A stretch of DNA of 64,000 bases from an uncultured Lachnospiraceae bacterium. GTDB lineage: Bacteria > Bacillota > Clostridia > Lachnospirales > Lachnospiraceae. Below the pieces are notes generated by a model. It saw only the letters and a program-made list of their open reading frames with translations. It searched no databases and was not told the origin of the DNA. Position 1 is the stretch's first letter; each line of letters begins with the position of its first letter. The DNA is taken from assembly GCA_947625755.1 (NCBI GenBank), contig CANQPJ010000006.1:57017-121016 (forward strand). Direction: 5' to 3'. The translations under genes and the position numbers were made by a program. Shown here in pieces: positions 35,262 to 44,847 of this stretch.

Positions 35262-36563
35262 TTACATCAACTTTCGAATATCGTTAAATACAAGGAATAT
35301 CATCAATGCCATTAAGAGAATAAATCCAATAAAATGTATCATTCCTTCTTTGTCTTTTGGTATCTTCTTTCTTGTAATAATTTCTATCAGATATAAAAAC
35401 AATCTGCCGCCGTCTAATGCCGGAATCGGAAGTAAATTCATGACTCCGAGGTTTGCGCTTAACATAATTGCCAGATTCATCAATGTTAATATGGTAATTG
35501 CCACGCCTTCTGACCTTGCAGTCGTATATGTGTCTCCAATTACATCTACAATTCCAACAGGTCCCGAAACCTCATTGGCTGACACCTTACCTGTAACCAG
35601 CATTTTTAAACTTTTTAAGACTGTAGCAATCTCATATCTGACCTCTGTAAAACTGTATTTTATGACACCGCCCACGGACTGTTTTTCTCTCCCTAAATTA
35701 TAAGTAAAACCGCTGTTTGCTGTTTCTGTCACCTGTGGCGTTACTGTCACCTGAATTTTTCTGCCATTTCTGTTCAGAGTAATATTTACTTTTTTCTCTC
35801 CAAATGGATGTTCCGTAATATATTCGGACATCTGATTGCCGCTAGAAATCTTTGTACCGTCTATCTCGGTAACAATATCGCCGGACTGCACTCCGGCTTT
35901 TTCCATTGCCGAATTTTCAGGGACCTTTGTAATTTTTGCCTCTGCATCAGATGCGTTATAATTCATGCCCACCATATATTTCTTTTCTGTATCCGGACGA
36001 TACTTAATTGTCTTTTTTTCTCCATCTCTGACAAAAGAAATTGTAATCTCGCTGCCATTTAAAGGATTGACATAGTCCTCTAAATAAATCTCTCTTCCCA
36101 AGACAGCGTGGGCACCATTATATTTTGTAATCCTGTCACCTTTTCGAAGTCCCGCCTTATATGCGGCAGAATTTTCACTGACACCGGTAACATAAGATAT
36201 GTCCGCACCTGTCGCACCAATGACGATTAAAGCAAGAATAAATGCCAGAATGAAATTAAAGAAAGGACCGGCAAATACAATAGCCATTCTCGCCCAGATG
36301 GACTTTGAGTTAAAAGAACCTTCTTCTTCGTTGTCCTCATCTTCTCCCAACATGGCACAGGAGCCGCCAAAAGGTAAAATTTTAAGGGAATACCTTGTTC
36401 CGCTTTTTGCCACACGGCTGAATATCCTTGGTCCCATACCAATAGAAAACTCATTCACAATGACTCCGTTTTTCTTGGCTACAATAAAATGCCCGAACTC
36501 ATGTATTAAAACCAATATTCCAAAAATAATTAAAGCTATAATAATACTAATTGCTGTCTGCAT
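35262..36563 (-). CDS. rseP: Site-2 membrane zinc metalloprotease RseP
   Basis: About 433 residues. The first transmembrane helix carries the HEFGH zinc motif at 21-25. Two PDZ-like units follow (PENSAMEKAGVQSGDIVTEIDG is the second), then LPIPALDGGRL with the third zinc ligand and a C-terminal transmembrane helix. It cuts transmembrane anchors such as anti-sigma factors. The ATG at 36563 has AGGTGG 5 nt upstream; an in-frame GTG 9 bp earlier is less likely. The true start lies 3 bp after the dxr stop. Confidence 0.94.
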   Translation of the reverse strand: MQTAISIIIALIIFGILVLIHEFGHFIVAKKNGVIVNEFSIGMGPRIFSRVAKSGTRYSLKILPFGGSCAMLGEDEDNEEEGSFNSKSIWARMAIVFAGPFFNFILAFILALIVIGATGADISYVTGVSENSAAYKAGLRKGDRITKYNGAHAVLGREIYLEDYVNPLNGSEITISFVRDGEKKTIKYRPDTEKKYMVGMNYNASDAEAKITKVPENSAMEKAGVQSGDIVTEIDGTKISSGNQMSEYITEHPFGEKKVNITLNRNGRKIQVTVTPQVTETANSGFTYNLGREKQSVGGVIKYSFTEVRYEIATVLKSLKMLVTGKVSANEVSGPVGIVDVIGDTYTTARSEGVAITILTLMNLAIMLSANLGVMNLLPIPALDGGRLFLYLIEIITRKKIPKDKEGMIHFIGFILLMALMIFLVFNDIRKLM

Positions 36564-36565
36564 GA

Positions 36566-37708
36566 TTACCACCTACTATCAATGAGCTCATATGCCCATT
36601 GTTCTATATCTAATATTTGTTCTACCGTTGGATTTTTAATTGTCTTATGATTCTCCATACAATAATGAATTATATCCGTAATTTCCAAAAAATTTATTTT
36701 TCTGTCTAAAAATTTTTGTACTGCTTTTTCATTTGCCGCATTAAACACGGTTGGCATAGAGCCACCTGTACGACCGGCTTCATAAGCCATTCTTAATCCA
36801 ACAAAATTATCCAGGTCAGGATTTTCAAATGTAATCTGACCGATGGAAGCAAAATCAAGCCTGTCACCTGCCAAATATCGTCTATTTGGATAATAAAGCG
36901 CATACTGGATAGGAAGCTTCATATCCGGCGTTCCTAATTGCCCTATTACTGCACCGTCCTTAAACTGCACCATGGAGTGAATAATACTCTGCGGCTGAAC
37001 AATCGCCTGGATATTATCAATGTCAACATCAAACAGCCACTTTGCCTCAATGACTTCCAAACCCTTATTTACCATGGTAGCTGAATCTATAGTAATTTTT
37101 TGCCCCATTGACCAGTTAGGGTGCTTTAATGCATCTTCCACTTGAACATTTTTCATCTGTTCCCTGCTCCAGCCCCGAAAAGGACCGCCGGAGGCAGTAA
37201 GAAGAATTTTATCTATTTCTTTTCTATTTTCCCCATTTAATGACTGAAATATAGCGCTATGCTCGCTATCCACAGGAAGTATCTTTACCCCATAGTCTCC
37301 TGCCGCCTTCATCACAAGATGACCGGCGGTCACAAGTGTTTCCTTGTTTGCTAATGCAATATTTTTTCCTGACTTAATTGCTTCCAGCGTAGGTCTGATG
37401 CCTATCATTCCCACAAAAGCTGTCACCACAATTTCTGCACTGTCATATGTGGCTGCCTCAATCAGCCCTTCCATTCCGGCGACAACTTTTACATTGGTAT
37501 CAGATACCGCTGTTTTTAGTTGTTTGGCTGCCTTTTCATTGTACAAACAGACCAATCGGGGATGGAATTCCCTGATTTGCTCTTCCAGCACCGTTATGTT
37601 AGAGCCGGCTGCAAGTGCCACTACATTTAAATCGTTATTGGCTCTGACAATCTCCAAAGTCTGTGTTCCGATGGAACCGGTTGAGCCTAAAATCGAAATA
37701 TTCTTCAT
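36566..37708 (-). CDS. dxr: 1-deoxy-D-xylulose-5-phosphate reductoisomerase
   Basis: 380 residues with the NADPH motif GSTGSIGTQTLE, ANKETLVTAG, the metal/substrate site PVDSEHSAIFQ and the flexible loop HPNWSMGQKITIDSATMVNKGLE. It makes MEP in isoprenoid synthesis. AAGGA lies 6 nt before the ATG. Downstream rseP starts a few bases after its stop. Confidence 0.97.
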   Translation of the reverse strand: MKNISILGSTGSIGTQTLEIVRANNDLNVVALAAGSNITVLEEQIREFHPRLVCLYNEKAAKQLKTAVSDTNVKVVAGMEGLIEAATYDSAEIVVTAFVGMIGIRPTLEAIKSGKNIALANKETLVTAGHLVMKAAGDYGVKILPVDSEHSAIFQSLNGENRKEIDKILLTASGGPFRGWSREQMKNVQVEDALKHPNWSMGQKITIDSATMVNKGLEVIEAKWLFDVDIDNIQAIVQPQSIIHSMVQFKDGAVIGQLGTPDMKLPIQYALYYPNRRYLAGDRLDFASIGQITFENPDLDNFVGLRMAYEAGRTGGSMPTVFNAANEKAVQKFLDRKINFLEITDIIHYCMENHKTIKNPTVEQILDIEQWAYELIDSRW

Positions 37709-37795
37709 ATTTTATCCTTCTTTATACTGTAATGTCTTCCTTTCATTAGGTGAAAGATTACCCCAAACTATGCCCCATAAAAGGGCTCTTTTTCC

Positions 37796-38617
37796 TTAAA
37801 AAATCTGTAATAACATCCAGATAATCGGAGCAACATATATCACACTGTCAAATCTGTCCATGATACCGCCATGTCCCGGAATTAGTTTCCCATAATCCTT
37901 AATGTTATGGTTTCTCTTTATCGCTGATGCTGCCAAATCTCCTACCATGGAGATTAAAGCGCCAACAGCGCAAATAACCGAAAACGCAATGACAGGATTA
38001 TCCATCTGAATTTTGTCAATAAACACAGCTGCATAAATTGCACCAAGAACAGCTGCTCCAACAACTCCTCCTACTGCACCCTCGACAGATTTCTTCGGAC
38101 TTAATACCGGTGCCATTTTATGTTTTCCAAACGCAACTCCTGCTGCATAGGCACATGTGTCACTTGCCCACGAGCACAAAAAAATCAGCCAGACCGTATA
38201 GGCTCCGTTGTCACCTTCTCTTACTAAATATATATATGAGAGAAGTACGCCCGCATATAACATACACATAATTGCATTGGAAATCTGTTCTGTTTTGTAT
38301 TCCGGAAACATAAACACATATTGTGCCAATAATGCAATTAAAAACACTATCAGCAATATAATAATATATTGTGTTTTTCCTGTATACAACAGTGCATAAT
38401 AGGATATTGTCGCTATGTATCCTGTTATTCCGGGTAATGATTTTTCCAAACCAAGTACTTTATACAACTCATACACTCCTGCCAGCGATATAAGCGCATT
38501 TGCCACAAATAAAATATTTCCACCCGGAATAATTGTGGCAAGCATTAATACGATTAAGATAATCCCACTGATTAATCTGATTGCAAAAGACTTGTTTGCA
38601 AATTTACTTAATACCAT
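37796..38617 (-). CDS. cdsA: Phosphatidate cytidylyltransferase (CDP-diacylglycerol synthase)
   Basis: 273 residues with about eight transmembrane helices. The C-terminal signature includes SWASDTCAYAAG, SPKKSVEGAVGG and GHGGIMDRFDS. It makes CDP-diacylglycerol from CTP and phosphatidate at the membrane. AAGGAG precedes the ATG. It sits between uppS and dxr. Confidence 0.95.
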   Translation of the reverse strand: MVLSKFANKSFAIRLISGIILIVLMLATIIPGGNILFVANALISLAGVYELYKVLGLEKSLPGITGYIATISYYALLYTGKTQYIIILLIVFLIALLAQYVFMFPEYKTEQISNAIMCMLYAGVLLSYIYLVREGDNGAYTVWLIFLCSWASDTCAYAAGVAFGKHKMAPVLSPKKSVEGAVGGVVGAAVLGAIYAAVFIDKIQMDNPVIAFSVICAVGALISMVGDLAASAIKRNHNIKDYGKLIPGHGGIMDRFDSVIYVAPIIWMLLQIF

Positions 38618-38644
38618 TTTTCTCTCCTTGCAATAACGCTGTTT

Positions 38645-39415
38645 TTATTTCACTCCACCAAAACGTCTGTCTCTCTCATTATATTTTATAATGGCTTTTA
38701 TTAATTCTTCTTTGTTAAAATCTGGCCACAAAACATCTGTAAAATAGAACTCTGTATATGCTAACTGCCATAACAGATAATTCGACAGGCGGATTTCGCC
38801 ACTGGTTCTGATGAGCAAATCAGGGTCAGGAATACCTCTTGTGTCCAAATAACTGCTAATCATTTCTTCCGTAATATCTTTCGGATTTAATTTTCCATCC
38901 CTGCAATCCTGCGCCATTTGTGTTGTCGCTCTTCTGATTTCATCTCTGCTTCCATAATTCAAAGCAATAATAAATGTAATTCCTTTATTATTTTTTGAGC
39001 ACTCTTCCAATTCATTGATTTTGTCAACAATGTCTTTGTCCAACCGGGTCTTATCACCAATGACCAGACACTTCATATCATTTTTATTTGCCCGCTCGAT
39101 ACAGTCTTTCAGATAATTTCTTAACAGTTTCATCAGTGCCGTGACTTCATCTTCCGGTCTGTTCCAGTTTTCTGTTGAAAAAGCATACACTGTCAAATAC
39201 CTGATACCCAAATCATGTGCATCCTCTATAATCTTTTCAACTGTCCTTGCGCCTGCCGCATGTCCGGCATTTCTGGGAAGATGTTTCTTTTTTGCCCAAC
39301 GTCCATTTCCGTCCAGTATGATTGCAACATGTTCCGGTATATTCATACCTGCTATATCTGTCGAAGAAGTCGCTCCCGAAAGGGATTTTCCGTTTTTATC
39401 AATTTTTTTTGCCAT
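38645..39415 (-). CDS. uppS: Undecaprenyl diphosphate synthase (isoprenyl transferase)
   Basis: 256 residues from the ATG at 39415, chosen because AAGGAG lies 6 nt upstream; an in-frame start 48 bp earlier lacks one. Motifs are HVAIILDGNGRWAKKK (catalytic Asp), YAFSTENW, IRTSGEIRLSNYLLWQLAYTE and WPDF. It makes the C55 lipid carrier for the cell wall from units supplied by the MEP pathway genes nearby. Confidence 0.95.
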   Translation of the reverse strand: MAKKIDKNGKSLSGATSSTDIAGMNIPEHVAIILDGNGRWAKKKHLPRNAGHAAGARTVEKIIEDAHDLGIRYLTVYAFSTENWNRPEDEVTALMKLLRNYLKDCIERANKNDMKCLVIGDKTRLDKDIVDKINELEECSKNNKGITFIIALNYGSRDEIRRATTQMAQDCRDGKLNPKDITEEMISSYLDTRGIPDPDLLIRTSGEIRLSNYLLWQLAYTEFYFTDVLWPDFNKEELIKAIIKYNERDRRFGGVK

Positions 39416-39524
39416 AATCGTCTCCTTATAATCAGTGCATAAAAACACTTTGTACATTGACATTTATGCCGGGTACAGTCATTTTATCATCATTTGTTTT
39501 TCTATTGTTCATATAACGGAAAAC

Positions 39525-39546
39525 AGAGGAAACAACTGTCTCCTCT
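39525..39546 (-). terminator. Possible weak terminator between frr and uppS
   Basis: AGAGGA and TCCTCT pair, extended by inner G-U and ACA/TGT pairs, followed on the minus strand by GTTTTCC. It lies in the 150-bp gap after frr and may allow partial read-through. Confidence 0.4.
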
Positions 39547-39565
39547 TATTCTACCCATTTATAAA

Positions 39566-40120
39566 TTAAACTGTCATAATCTCGTTTGATTTTGTCTCAA
39601 CTGCTGCATCAACTTTCTTTACATACTCATTCGTAATTTTTTGAATGTCATCTTCATAATCTTTCATTTCATCTTCTGAAATACCATCTTCCTTACCTTT
39701 TTTCTTTACAGCATCAATGGCATCTCTTCGAATGTTTCTCACGGCAACCTTTGCGCCCTCACCCTTTTTCTTAATATCCTTCACTAATTCCTTTCTTCTT
39801 TCCTCCGTCAATTCCGGAAAAACAAGACGAATCAGCTTTCCATCATTGGTTGGCGTGATACCAAGGTCTGAAGCAATCAGTGCGCGTTCTACTTCTTTTA
39901 ATATGGAGGCATCCCATGGCTGAATTACAATCATTCTAGCCTCCGGCACAGACACATTGCCTACCTGCTGTATTGGTGTCGGTGTTCCATAATAATCCAC
40001 CATAATTCGATCTAACACATGAGGATTTGCCCTTCCGGCTCTGATTGTTGAAAACTCCCTATTCAGGTTGTTTAAAGATTTTTCCATTTTTTCCTCAAAA
40101 GTCATTAATAATTCTTCCAT
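39566..40120 (-). CDS. frr: Ribosome recycling factor
   Basis: 184 residues with RAGRANPHVLDRIMVDYYGTPTPIQQVGN and the C-terminal three-helix bundle, full length. With EF-G it splits post-termination ribosomes. AAGGAG lies 6 nt before the ATG. It is 87 bp after pyrH. Confidence 0.97.
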   Translation of the reverse strand: MEELLMTFEEKMEKSLNNLNREFSTIRAGRANPHVLDRIMVDYYGTPTPIQQVGNVSVPEARMIVIQPWDASILKEVERALIASDLGITPTNDGKLIRLVFPELTEERRKELVKDIKKKGEGAKVAVRNIRRDAIDAVKKKGKEDGISEDEMKDYEDDIQKITNEYVKKVDAAVETKSNEIMTV

Positions 40121-40207
40121 AATAATCTCCTTTATTCTATCTAATTATTTACTTTTTAACGCACAGCTTGTTTGGTTGTTCTTTTTTACTGCAACATCAG
40201 CGCATGA

Positions 40208-40906
40208 TTAGTCCACTGTGATTTTCGTTCCAATTTTTTCTCCCGAAACAGCCCGGTTAATACTGTCTTCTTCGTTGAGACCAAACAATAACATAGGCAT
40301 TTTATTCTCCATCGCCAAAACACTTGCCGCCAAATCTATAACGCCCAGTCTGTCATCTACAATTTTTGAAATCGGAAGTTCGTCATATTTTTTTGCTTCT
40401 GGATTTTCTGCCGGATCACTATCATAAACTCCATCGACAGCCTTTGCACCAAGAATACAATCTGCCTCTATCTCGATAGCACGAAGCACCATTGTCATAT
40501 CTGTTGAAAAATACGGATGCCCTGTACCGCCTGCAAAAAAGACAACCTTTCCTTCTTTCAGGTCTGCCACAGCCTCATCTTTTGAGAAAAGTTTGGTCCA
40601 TGTTCCGCACGTAAACGGCGTATATACATTGGTATCCACTCCTTCTGTCCGGAAAATTTCAGATACATACATACAGTTCATAATCGTCGCCAGCATACCA
40701 ATTCCATCCGCTTTGGGTCTGTCAATTTTATTACTGGTACGTCCTCTCCAGAAATTTCCTCCTCCGATTACAATGGCAACCTGAACTCCTTTATCCACAA
40801 TAGCTTTTACCTGCTTTGCCACTGCTACACAAGTATCCTCATCGAATCCTGTTTTCTTTTCTCCTGCAAGTGCTTCACCACTTAATTTCAGTAAAACTCT
40901 ATTCAT
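40208..40906 (-). CDS. pyrH: UMP kinase
   Basis: 232 residues of the amino-acid-kinase fold: LKLSGEALAG, IVIGGGNFWRG, FAGGTGHPYFSTD and DGVYDSDP. It phosphorylates UMP to UDP. AAGGA precedes the ATG. It is the first gene of the pyrH-frr-uppS-cdsA-dxr-rseP-ispG-polC series. The usual upstream rpsB-tsf pair is not there; non-coding repeats are found instead. Confidence 0.96.
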   Translation of the reverse strand: MNRVLLKLSGEALAGEKKTGFDEDTCVAVAKQVKAIVDKGVQVAIVIGGGNFWRGRTSNKIDRPKADGIGMLATIMNCMYVSEIFRTEGVDTNVYTPFTCGTWTKLFSKDEAVADLKEGKVVFFAGGTGHPYFSTDMTMVLRAIEIEADCILGAKAVDGVYDSDPAENPEAKKYDELPISKIVDDRLGVIDLAASVLAMENKMPMLLFGLNEEDSINRAVSGEKIGTKITVD

Positions 40907-41071
40907 TTTTTGTTCCTTTCCGTTGGTAAAAAACCTAGAACTAGAATAACATACATTGATAAAAAAATAAAGGATTATCTGGCAGGATAAACCATAAAGA
41001 GGGTGTTAAAAAATTCTTTTTCATGGAAGTTTTTGTCATTCCGTCAAAAATCTATGGAAGAGGAAGATAAA

Positions 41072-41334
41072 TTACATAGATTGTTTTGCCAAACTGCCAA
41101 GTATATATGTAAAACCTTTAGAATTTCATGTTGGGTGAGAATTATTTACATGTATTTTTTGCCTAACCTGCCAAATATGCATGTAATATTTCTGGAAATT
41201 CATGTTGGGTGAGAATCAATTACATAGATATTTTGCCAAACCAGCAAAATATCTATGTAAAATCTTTAGAAATTGATGTTGGATAAAAAATAAATTACAT
41301 ATCTATATAACATTATAAAAACTAATATATGTAA
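41072..41334. repeat. Four tandem 41-nt palindromes with conserved 33-nt linkers (74-bp period)
   Basis: Palindromes lie at 41072-41112, 41146-41186, 41220-41260 and 41295-41334 and begin TTACAT and end ATGTAA. The third is perfect over 17 bp per arm around CAAACCA; the others pair over their outer 7-8 bp plus inner parts. The linkers are alike (TTTAGAATTTCATGTTGGG, with changes). No start codon with a ribosome binding site covers the array. Between pyrH and the array (40907-41071) I see no gene. Confidence 0.85.
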
Positions 41335-41396
41335 ATTATAAATATGGTTGAACAACAAAGCGTTTTCACGTTATCTTTTTTACAGACTCTTTCCTA

Positions 41397-42782
41397 TCAG
41401 GAAGCTTCTTTTGTTATTTCCGCTTCTGTCGTCTCCTGCATCACTTTTGTTGTTTCCTGTTCATTTTCTGTAGGATTGGTAGTTTCTATGATTCGTGCGG
41501 TTTCTGTTACTAACTCTTGTACTTTTTCTGTCTCTTTTACCTTTTTATTTTCTTGAGATTTATTTTTATCTTTGGGGTTCTTTTGTTTATCTTCTTTATC
41601 CTTTTGTTTATTATTTTTACCAGTCAATATTCGTCTTGCGGTGCATGGATTTCCCATACTGCTAATGATAATTCCGACACGACGATTTGCCGCATGAATA
41701 ATTTTTCCATTTCCTATATAAATTGCCACGTGACTGATGCGGTTTTTCTGTCTCCTATCGGTATGATAAAACAGCAAATCTCCGGGTTTTAATTTATTAT
41801 TGGATACGGCTTGTCCATTTCGCGACTGTTCTGCCGCTGTTCTGTTTAACCGATAGCCAAAATGTTTAAAAACAGATTGAACAAAACCGGAACAATCTGC
41901 CCCATTTGTCAGGCTGGTTCCTCCCCAAACATACCGGTTTCCCAAAAACTTGGAAGCATACTGAATTAATTTTCTTGCTTCTCCGTTTTTTGGAAGACTG
42001 CCGCTCTCCAGTTTATAAGAAACTGCTCCTGCCTTCCATTCTGCTTCAACCATCTCATCATATGCATCAGAAGTATAAACATATTCTTTGTCCAGTTTCA
42101 GCTTCATGTCAGATGCCGGAATCCATCCTGACAGCGTCTCGGTTCTTTTTATTTTCACCCACTTTTCATCTTTACTGATTTCTATAATCGGATATGTAGT
42201 TCTGGCATATGCAATACCTATAACCGATGACTTTTTATTCTTGTCATTTTTTATGTTTATGTTCTGTTTTTTGATTTTCGCAAGTATATGCTCTGTAGCT
42301 AGAAGTACCTGCTTTGCTTTTTTTCCTTTTACAATATATCTGCTCTCAATATATCCCTCTACCTTGCCAGACTTAATTGCGGTCCAGTTTTTATCATGGG
42401 ACTGCACTTTTACAACACATCCCTCCAGCGCTACCCCTGCTTCTCCGGATGAAAGGGATTTTTCCTTGTATACTTCGGCAATTTCATCTGAATTATCATC
42501 AGAAGAAGCTGTCGTCTCTGACTCATCATTTATTTTAACTACTTTTAATTTCTTATATTTTTTTGGAAATAAAGATTTTTTGTTTTTTATATTTTTATTT
42601 TTCTTTTTTACCTGTGTCTTGCCTGCAGGTGTTTCCTGCTGCGTTGTGGTTATCTGCTGTACGCCCGCAATTTCACTACTGTTTGCCTGTTTGTGTGTAC
42701 TAATAAAAATAATCACGCAAACAACAAATGCACACACTATTACGCCGGGCACAATGATTGTTAACACGGTCTTTTTATTCAT
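41397..42782 (-). CDS. Secreted NlpC/P60 peptidoglycan endopeptidase with SH3-like domains
   Basis: 461 residues from the ATG at 42782; an in-frame TTG 24 bp earlier exists and neither has a strong ribosome binding site. A single N-terminal transmembrane or signal helix (about 7-28) precedes a Lys-rich linker, two SH3-like segments (about 110-160 and 165-225) and the NlpC/P60 domain (about 270-380). The catalytic Cys is in GADCSGFV, His in RISHVAIYIG, and the third residue in IIHAANR. A charged K/E/T-rich tail of 80 residues follows. Such enzymes cut D-Glu-diamino-acid bonds in peptidoglycan stems. Confidence 0.9.
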   Translation of the reverse strand: MNKKTVLTIIVPGVIVCAFVVCVIIFISTHKQANSSEIAGVQQITTTQQETPAGKTQVKKKNKNIKNKKSLFPKKYKKLKVVKINDESETTASSDDNSDEIAEVYKEKSLSSGEAGVALEGCVVKVQSHDKNWTAIKSGKVEGYIESRYIVKGKKAKQVLLATEHILAKIKKQNINIKNDKNKKSSVIGIAYARTTYPIIEISKDEKWVKIKRTETLSGWIPASDMKLKLDKEYVYTSDAYDEMVEAEWKAGAVSYKLESGSLPKNGEARKLIQYASKFLGNRYVWGGTSLTNGADCSGFVQSVFKHFGYRLNRTAAEQSRNGQAVSNNKLKPGDLLFYHTDRRQKNRISHVAIYIGNGKIIHAANRRVGIIISSMGNPCTARRILTGKNNKQKDKEDKQKNPKDKNKSQENKKVKETEKVQELVTETARIIETTNPTENEQETTKVMQETTEAEITKEAS

Positions 42783-42937
42783 TTTACTTTCATCTCTTTC
42801 TATCAATTACAAATATTTATACAGAATTGTCTGTCTTTATTTGCAAGTCAATGCTAAATCTATTATAAACGTTTTATTCCGATTAATAAACATGTTTTTT
42901 CTGGAAATCCATTACATTATCCATTAGTAATAGGCTG

Positions 42938-42975
42938 AAAAAAAACTGCCACGTTAACATTGATTAACGTGACAG
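42938..42975 (-). terminator. Terminator of the ABC exporter operon
   Basis: On the minus strand CTGTCACGTTAA pairs with TTAACGTGGCAG (one G-U) and is followed by eight U, 10 nt after the stop codon. Confidence 0.9.
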
Positions 42976-42984
42976 CATTTCGAC

Positions 42985-44847
42985 TTAAGTCTGATAATAT
43001 TTTGCCTGTGCATTCCACATCTCATAATATTTACCATGAATATCTTTTAATAATTCCTCATGGCTTCCTCTTTGAATTAATTTCCCATGATCGAATACCA
43101 CTATATCATTACAAAATTTGCAGGAGGATAATCTGTGTGAAATATAGATTGCCGTTTTTGTCCCGACAATATTATCAAACCTGGAATAAATTTCATTCTC
43201 TGCCAATGGATCCAGGGAGGCTGTGGGTTCATCCAGTAATATAAATGGAGCTTCTTTATAAAGGGCTCTTGCAATGGCAATCTTTTGCGCTTCACCACCG
43301 GAAATTTCAACACCACTGTCATCATAATTTTTATAGAGATACGTTTCTAATCCATTGTTCATTTTTTCCTGATTAATGATAAATCCTGCTTTTCCAAGAC
43401 AATCCGTTACTTTTTCCCTATCATACTTCTCGCTTCCCGAAACATTTTCCCCCAGTTCCAACGAGAATAATTGAAAGTCCTGAAATACCACAGAAAATAG
43501 TTTCCGATATTCGTCTGCATCAAATTTCCTGATGTCCACTCCATTTAGTAGAATTCTTCCTTTCGTCGGCTCATATAGTTTACATAACAGCTTTATCATT
43601 GTGGTTTTTCCGGAACCATTCATGCCAACCACAGCCATCTTTTCTCCGACTTTGATTTTTAGTGAAAAATCTTCTATCGCATATTCTTCTGCTCCCGGAT
43701 ATTTAAAGAAAACATGGTCAAACTCTATTTCGTACTCGTTGTCACTGCGTTTTTCTACCGGCAGTTTTCCTTTATACATTTCATCCTGCAATTCTATCAG
43801 TTCTAACGTACTGAGATGTTTTCTTGCAGAAAGTGCCATGTCCCAGAAATTCCATACCAGATTTACAATTCCGGAAAACATATTTTGCATAGCTCCTGCA
43901 TACTGTACAAGGCTTCCTACTGCAATACTTCCTCCAAGAGTGATAAATCCAACGACAAAATAACCACTGGCATACATAAAACCTTTGATGCCATCTCCCA
44001 TACTTTTTGCCTGCGCCGCCATCTTTCCGGTTCGGTGGGTATATTCTCTTTGGGCTTCTATTCTTTCATAAGTATATTGGTCAAATAGTTGATACCCATT
44101 ATAAATCCTTACATCTTTTCCATTTTTATACTCATACAATTCTCCTGTAGCCATCCCCCAGGTTAATGAATACCTTTTTGCCTGTTCTCCCGGTTCATAT
44201 GGTTCATTCAAAAGTCTGCTCTGGTATCGTTCCAGTTTTTTTACCTGCCATTTTACGAGTATGATAGAAACAATATATACTATAAGAATCATCACCAGAC
44301 CAATCATATTTTTGCTACTGATAATGCTATAAACAATGGGTATATTAATAATCACTGCACCAATAATAAAAAACAAATCAATTACAAGTCCGTCATATTG
44401 ATATAATACACCATAAATTCCTCCACCCCAGTTCAAATCCTTTTGCATACGTTGTCTGATTTCACTGATTAATGGGCTTTCTGTTAGAGAATAATCCATG
44501 TCCATCATTTTATTTGTTACCATATATTGCCATTTTGTGCCAATGGATTCCCTTTTTACAACTAAATGCCTCCCGCAATAAGCACTGGATATATTTAATA
44601 ATAAATAAACCGTTAAAAATATAAATATAGTGCTGATAATTTCTTTCGCACTCTTTCCCGCAGAAATCATATTTAGAACTGTAGCTGATAAAATCAATGC
44701 CATAAATGAAATTGTCGCATTAATTGCCTGTATCACCGCAGCCAGTACAAAATATCCTTTCTCCATTTTGTTGATATAGGAAAATACTTTTTTTATATTA
44801 ATCCATTTCTGTTTCAAAGAAATTTTACTTGTTAAATCTGTTGTCAT
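42985..44847 (-). CDS. ABC exporter (fused transmembrane and ATPase domains), second of a pair
   Basis: 620 residues from the ATG at 44847, which has AAAGGAG 9 nt upstream and overlaps the preceding gene by 23 bp. Six transmembrane helices fill about 30-310. The ATPase domain has Walker A GMNGSGKTT, signature ISGGEAQK, Walker B FILLDEPTASLDP and an H-loop ISHRLS. It is a half-size type IV exporter; with the upstream homologue it probably forms a heterodimer. The exported substrate is unknown: a lipid, peptide or drug. Confidence 0.9.
   Translation of the reverse strand: MTTDLTSKISLKQKWINIKKVFSYINKMEKGYFVLAAVIQAINATISFMALILSATVLNMISAGKSAKEIISTIFIFLTVYLLLNISSAYCGRHLVVKRESIGTKWQYMVTNKMMDMDYSLTESPLISEIRQRMQKDLNWGGGIYGVLYQYDGLVIDLFFIIGAVIINIPIVYSIISSKNMIGLVMILIVYIVSIILVKWQVKKLERYQSRLLNEPYEPGEQAKRYSLTWGMATGELYEYKNGKDVRIYNGYQLFDQYTYERIEAQREYTHRTGKMAAQAKSMGDGIKGFMYASGYFVVGFITLGGSIAVGSLVQYAGAMQNMFSGIVNLVWNFWDMALSARKHLSTLELIELQDEMYKGKLPVEKRSDNEYEIEFDHVFFKYPGAEEYAIEDFSLKIKVGEKMAVVGMNGSGKTTMIKLLCKLYEPTKGRILLNGVDIRKFDADEYRKLFSVVFQDFQLFSLELGENVSGSEKYDREKVTDCLGKAGFIINQEKMNNGLETYLYKNYDDSGVEISGGEAQKIAIARALYKEAPFILLDEPTASLDPLAENEIYSRFDNIVGTKTAIYISHRLSSCKFCNDIVVFDHGKLIQRGSHEELLKDIHGKYYEMWNAQAKYYQT

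Noticed and set aside
41003..41212. Short plus-strand open frame over the palindromes
   Set aside because: No ribosome binding site, and it is translated from repeat sequence. It gives no recognisable protein.
41072..41334. CRISPR-like array
   Set aside because: The segments between the palindromes are similar to one another, not unique spacers, and no cas gene is near. It is a tandem repeat.
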